A DNA stretch of 8,600 nt from an uncultured Eubacteriales bacterium (GTDB lineage: Bacteria > Bacillota > Clostridia > Lachnospirales > Lachnospiraceae), in the NCBI GenBank assembly GCA_900313855.1, contig OMSZ01000256.1, positions 1 through 8,600 on the forward strand, written 5' to 3'. Shown here piece by piece: positions 7,001-8,600 of this stretch. The notes under the pieces are model-generated. The model worked only from the letters and a program-made list of their open reading frames with translations, did not search any database and was not told the DNA's origin. Made by a program: the position numbers and the translations under genes. The first letter of the stretch is position 1. The number at the start of each line of letters is the position of its first letter.

Positions 7001-8600
7001 TAAGGCTGTAGGTCCTGATACCGTTGAAAATGTTGATGTCAGAAAAGATGATACTTATGGATATTATGATGTTACATGGAATGTCCGGGGTGAGGACGGT
7101 AAGAATCCTTCGGCAACGGAATTTGACGTGGAGGCCAGATATGTCGAACTTGAGCCTGGCGTAGCATTTAATTTTGATGATCTCGATACATATCTGTCAA
7201 GCAATGTAGTTATGACCGAAAATAAGACTGCATACGGTACTACAACAACGCTGGTTCCTCCTAAAACGCTTGTGATGAAGGAAGGATATACATATTATGC
7301 AGTTGTCAGAGTTAAGGATGCGAGAGGGCAAGATACTAATTACAGTATTATTGAGAACAGGGAGGCTGTGACAGATCCGGATACGGGTGATGTGATTAAG
7401 CCGGCTGTCAAGAGTTACGTTCAATTAGAACCTAAGCTTCCTATGCCTGAATTTGAGATAGTTAAATACACGACCAAGAAGAAGGATGGTTCTTATGAGA
7501 GCAAGTGGATGCTTCATCTGAAGAATGCTGCTGATTTCGTAAGCTATACCGGAATTGAAGATTTTGAAGTTGGTGCTTATTCGCTTAAGGCGGGCAGTCA
7601 GAATGTAGTTGATAAAAAGGTTAAAATGACCAGAGACAATATTGTGGATGCCGGTGGTAACCTTTTAACCGGAGAGTTATTGAATCACGCAGTAGACGCT
7701 ATGGCATTTGCAACCGATAAGATGGATTATGAATTGTACGGATATGCCAAGGCAAAAGATTGTCTGGATGCAGATCTTTACAAATTCTCGGTATATGTTC
7801 CGTCAAAAGCCAACCCTGACATGGATTATACATGGACCCCGGTTGATGATGAAAAACTTAATAATCCTGAGAAAAAACCGGAATACACCGGCACATTGAC
7901 ATATAATCAATTTGATAGAAAAACTTCGACTTTGATACCTCCGACAGCGCAGACCTTTAAACTTGAACTTTACGGAATCAAGGAAGAGAAAAATGAATTT
8001 GGAGAAATAACCAGGAAATGGCATGAAACAGTTGCTTCTAAAGAATATTCAGTAGAAGTTGGCGAGACGATTGAGGATATTAATATTGGTTATTATGATG
8101 TTCCTTCCAATGTGAACCTTGCCTCGTATGACAGCTTCGGAGTTGATCTGTGGTATGCTGCATCAGGTCAGGGTGATGTATATAATTACTTTGAGACCAC
8201 ATCGGAAAGAGCGGATAAGACAGTAAGGAGTAGTGGATACATAACAGATCATTCAAGCGGTGAGACCAAGTATTACTTCCATACAGCAAAGCTTAACAAC
8301 CCGGTTGTTAAACTTATATGTATGGGTAGAAATCCTGAGTGGTATGCTGTACTTTGCAACGGAGATGATTATGCGCCGGGCACGAGAATAACTCTGAACG
8401 GAACAGGTGATTCCAATGTTATAATTGATACGGCTAATCCAAGATCCACCGGTAATTTGGCAGTTGATAAATTATTTAAATACGCTTCACGAGTAGGTGA
8501 CGGCAATTATGAAAGATGGTTTATGGCAAAGATGGATGGTTGTGTTGATTCCGACAGGACATATCTTTCACCTTCTAAGGGAAAAGTGTACGTTCCGGCC
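1086..8600 (+). CDS. Giant prepilin-type protein with GLUG-like beta-solenoid (3' end outside window)
   Basis: One frame stays open for 2505 codons to the window edge. Residues 1-19 form a basic leader ending KRKNNKG, with cleavage predicted at G19|F20 and Glu at +5 (FTLVEM). Residues 25-48 are the hydrophobic pilin helix, and IYMAAQS (62-68) matches the upstream pilin at the same distance from the cleavage site. The order then is: pilin head (~70-283); Gly/Asn/Asp-rich linker (284-308); beta-rich modules (309-458); a GLUG-type cap (459-579); about 23 GLUG-like repeats (580-1720); a beta-rich stretch; FN3-like modules (~1980-2340); and further unassigned sequence. No enzyme motif is seen. Usual pilins have 120-200 residues, so this is an extreme extension. 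I infer a minor pilin that presents a huge adhesive or ligand-binding solenoid outside the cell, matured by a prepilin peptidase and co-expressed with the 474-1013 pilin. The binding partner and any C-terminal anchor are unknown. Confidence 0.9.
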   Translation, partial: MKHLYGAVNNGSKRKNNKGFTLVEMIVVLTIMAVMMGTAVWGVTGWIAHYEYISSEEKARTIYMAAQSALSAAESRGTLDEYISSLNKNGEMGKFAKKTGDTGLDKATYGIPTNPDNEDEIHEYGYLSVSQGEYASGANKALFDMLEPYVSDSEQLNASIVVEFDLTAKKVYSAFYSAWSKSIQYDATASCVGRGDFYINADRRKPEFRESFQVGYYGADQVNVVKLENLPQLKVDCMLHNKETLYLTMNSDDENAEEFVKYKVDIYEDPKTIISTGGLLEMMGDPLGAPDDGNENGSGNPAGSDSQKLLCSLSFDKSILGYSNTDNDIPKRVELNVSDALGNDLGPYPFILSFRKYKDENGKDQEEFSLVLDALMTGQSMALLDDIDKLTGRTDKSGYSITRLIGTNPVNICAKVSVEPTMAGVYSSGSSKMSNTENSLFGSKVKEYKDNKYFNDDNAYLIVNNRHFANIRYTENYTATEDKGFTYGFTGDIDWKDAVIYDTFNASSADIAYNPVDMSKDPIDFPMITKLGVSSIIDGDGNQYSNFTIGNSGGVSYAHVGGSVANDNVTGKPVNMAKSLGIIGVNQGKIRRLIIANAILNALSYEDYSKTSEAAGISEATKRAVYSDSLEAVGILCGRNEGSIREIYFDNKCEVKATVFANLNDSDEAKTYGMSDADIANDKYLNEKYGCGVGMAAGTVVLKNNTVIDRIRTAGKVEAMIKGSGTDFKEAPAVSDYDARRNIYKDTPEAGETYSNAQYYAYGVGGTFGYVYGKYDKDAQRLGIGVNRAEVEANNNLNSDDDNYYLPMYNRVSTKKTITDENGNDKEITVLVKGSELLFATDENRSIVNKADITSVSKTDATDGSSFTGGIAGNLFLAGLTDNTTIEKDDEDDVSIPEKAKTQLINCHNYGDTTGLDFVGGVTGVNGEGGYIAECASFGSPSATKGVSAGITSENYGYIRDCLVDRALADDDNENKPYVPVVKGNMVVAGAITSVNHENCVVKDCRCAIADIKDDNGDSIDTPLKITGNEMDTFGYLVGENFGVVNGGKAGEFVGFESKKTKMIIGGAVGTNREVVKNVSVTAILVDRGEAECIGGITGLNLDTVKTSKFGGSIKKNKSVSRDTTVGGIAGRNGDGKESGTITGCYIIGANFEVTGICNYVESDSETSKLAKSSAVGGISGINYPSSTIEKCYITSLGEANSSGNAVFVSEYNTYKVKKQSKIVVKNGMVGGVAAINYGNISKCGYTGKVFYEKEDDFAVCKDTSSVKDILVYEDSKSYLGRMKTPDGSDNDGIRKAVEELNDMYVTDTGELADDIEAACGYLTNDEDKYQYALPKKETTDGSITHAAYKDDTNTFVLTLDQGKGCIGGIAGYNAASGSIKECASGRWLVENYLPRVTYSTVGGLIGTNSAEGTKVSNLINLAYVRMELPIIETAALDANGQATDKAPDNRFYYVGGVIGTQNNTTSSGWTIEKCINAGTVINYYGNNVGGVLGQVSGMGGKVQYCYNYGTLMAGYTTVRDGSNSGTAGGIVSHYTKLQADQINEVIYCQNHGIVAFPMQGTDKRNSYVHDATGGLTSNDVGGIVGEISAPVSTSLYTVNIKDCVNGKNAKLYCASKCAGIIGQIGCFTKGNVSSMVAVNSVFVNIDSCRNYCSDMWSGFRSCVPGEYLMMTGGGITAGRDAYSANSRITGYTTIRNCLSVRMNGNYTSGNNVGNFAGKATENNNGILAFAKQNSPMSTNPLLQTLKYCGNNFYLDESSFQYSDKRGLITANGYNPNATKPDGIVKGASSKINALVAEGEPSDKKTIAKSNKVEIFKNTVNDLSLYMDDFNKQRLASERIVSVEYGSSGSGKYALFVEPLGYSVDKLNNKNAWIKDGYIHINTETEGEIVKPLVYYQDFSETGSVTPYSTSLLNHFNLERIKRYDDFRSQAESEEGTSLSGKIDSSRIPFADEYDLDYYNLDNDFMKYIDKYKAVGPDTVENVDVRKDDTYGYYDVTWNVRGEDGKNPSATEFDVEARYVELEPGVAFNFDDLDTYLSSNVVMTENKTAYGTTTTLVPPKTLVMKEGYTYYAVVRVKDARGQDTNYSIIENREAVTDPDTGDVIKPAVKSYVQLEPKLPMPEFEIVKYTTKKKDGSYESKWMLHLKNAADFVSYTGIEDFEVGAYSLKAGSQNVVDKKVKMTRDNIVDAGGNLLTGELLNHAVDAMAFATDKMDYELYGYAKAKDCLDADLYKFSVYVPSKANPDMDYTWTPVDDEKLNNPEKKPEYTGTLTYNQFDRKTSTLIPPTAQTFKLELYGIKEEKNEFGEITRKWHETVASKEYSVEVGETIEDINIGYYDVPSNVNLASYDSFGVDLWYAASGQGDVYNYFETTSERADKTVRSSGYITDHSSGETKYYFHTAKLNNPVVKLICMGRNPEWYAVLCNGDDYAPGTRITLNGTGDSNVIIDTANPRSTGNLAVDKLFKYASRVGDGNYERWFMAKMDGCVDSDRTYLSPSKGKVYVPA
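2460..2822 (+). other. GLUG-type N-terminal cap region of the solenoid
   Basis: Residues 459-579 follow the pattern that commonly precedes GLUG repeats. AYLIVNNRHFANIRY (459 onward) resembles the 'Y.I.N..eL..I' strand-helix entry. GFTGDIDWKD (around 488-497) resembles the 'Y.LtnDIDl' motif. FPMITKLG, then IDGDGNQYSNFTI (537-549), match 'F.PI....f.GtfDGnG.tIsnl.I'. The IDGDGN turn is therefore read as a solenoid turn and not as a calcium EF-hand. The assignment is by remembered pattern. Confidence 0.6.
2823..6240 (+). repeat. About 23 GLUG-like protein repeats (diverged at DNA level)
   Basis: The unit is roughly [VI]GG[IV]xGxN, a short insert, then I-x-x-C-[YVIA]. The first residues of the Gly motifs fall near 580, 633, 692, 764, 868, 919, 947, 988, 1034, 1065, 1094, 1126, 1176, 1230, 1367, 1402, 1455, 1489, 1528, 1581, 1619, 1672 and 1713. 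Clear examples are VGGIAGRNGDG (1126), VGGISGINYPSSTIEKCY (1176), VGGVAAINYGNISKC (1230), IGGIAGYNAASGSIKEC (1367) and VGGVLGQVSGMGGKVQYC (1489). Spacing is mostly 28-59 residues, with longer gaps before repeat 4 (72), repeat 5 (104) and repeat 15 (137). Such repeats are known from surface and adhesin-like proteins and are expected to form a right-handed beta-solenoid. The units are too diverged for DNA-level repeats to be obvious, so this is an old array rather than a recent expansion. Confidence 0.8.
7023..8100 (+). other. Fibronectin-III-like segments in the giant protein
   Basis: Residues ~1980-2110 contain YGYYDVTWNV (W1998), FDVEARYVEL, TTLVPP and GYTYYAVVRVKDARGQ (2067 onward). This is the order of a tryptophan strand followed by a 'Y.v.V.a.d..G' strand that is typical of FN3 folds. 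A second, weaker set runs from PKLPMPEFEI (about 2115) through SYESKWMLHL to STLIPP and TFKLELYGIKEE (about 2300). The shared T-L-[VI]-P-P before the last strands suggests related modules. The following region to 8600 has similar beta-rich composition but no motif I recognise. Confidence 0.4.

Overview
The window looks like a low-to-moderate GC Bacillota chromosome, most likely a Clostridia/Lachnospiraceae-type anaerobe. That is inferred from base composition, AGA/ATA-rich codon use, sigma-A-like promoters, strong AAGG-type ribosome binding sites and Gram-positive-style type IV prepilin sequences. No 16S or other firm taxonomic marker is present, so the assignment is tentative. All genes lie on the + strand.

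Layout. Positions 1-222 are the 3' end of rho (transcription termination factor), followed by an intrinsic terminator at 311-338. The terminator's T-tract nearly touches the -35 box of a very good promoter (TTTACA-N17-TATAAT, 340-368). A second promoter-like pair (TTGACG-N17-TAGAAT, 433-461) and a perfect 14-bp palindrome built of two Fur-box half-sites (479-492) lie between it and the first pilin. That gene, a small type IV prepilin, runs 474-1013, with an alternative start at 573. After a 72-bp gap, and probably in the same transcript, comes a single uninterrupted reading frame from 1086 to the end of the window. It has 2505 codons and no stop is reached.

The giant gene is the main content. 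Its product begins with a canonical class III signal (cleavage G19|F20, Glu at +5) and a pilin N-terminal helix. A pilin head, a Gly/Asn/Asp linker and beta-rich modules follow. Next comes a segment resembling the N-terminal cap of GLUG-repeat proteins, then about 23 GLUG-like repeats (residues ~580-1720) that probably form a beta-solenoid, then at least two fibronectin-III-like stretches. The small pilin and the giant pilin carry the same IYxAAQS motif exactly 42 residues after the cleavage site, so they are probably members of one pilin family.

Working model (inference): a prepilin peptidase matures both proteins. The small one could be the fibre subunit, and the giant one a minor pilin that displays a very large adhesin or ligand-binding solenoid on the pilus, perhaps at its tip. 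No pilus ATPase, platform protein or prepilin peptidase gene is in the window. The C-terminus of the giant protein and any further pilus genes lie beyond 8600.
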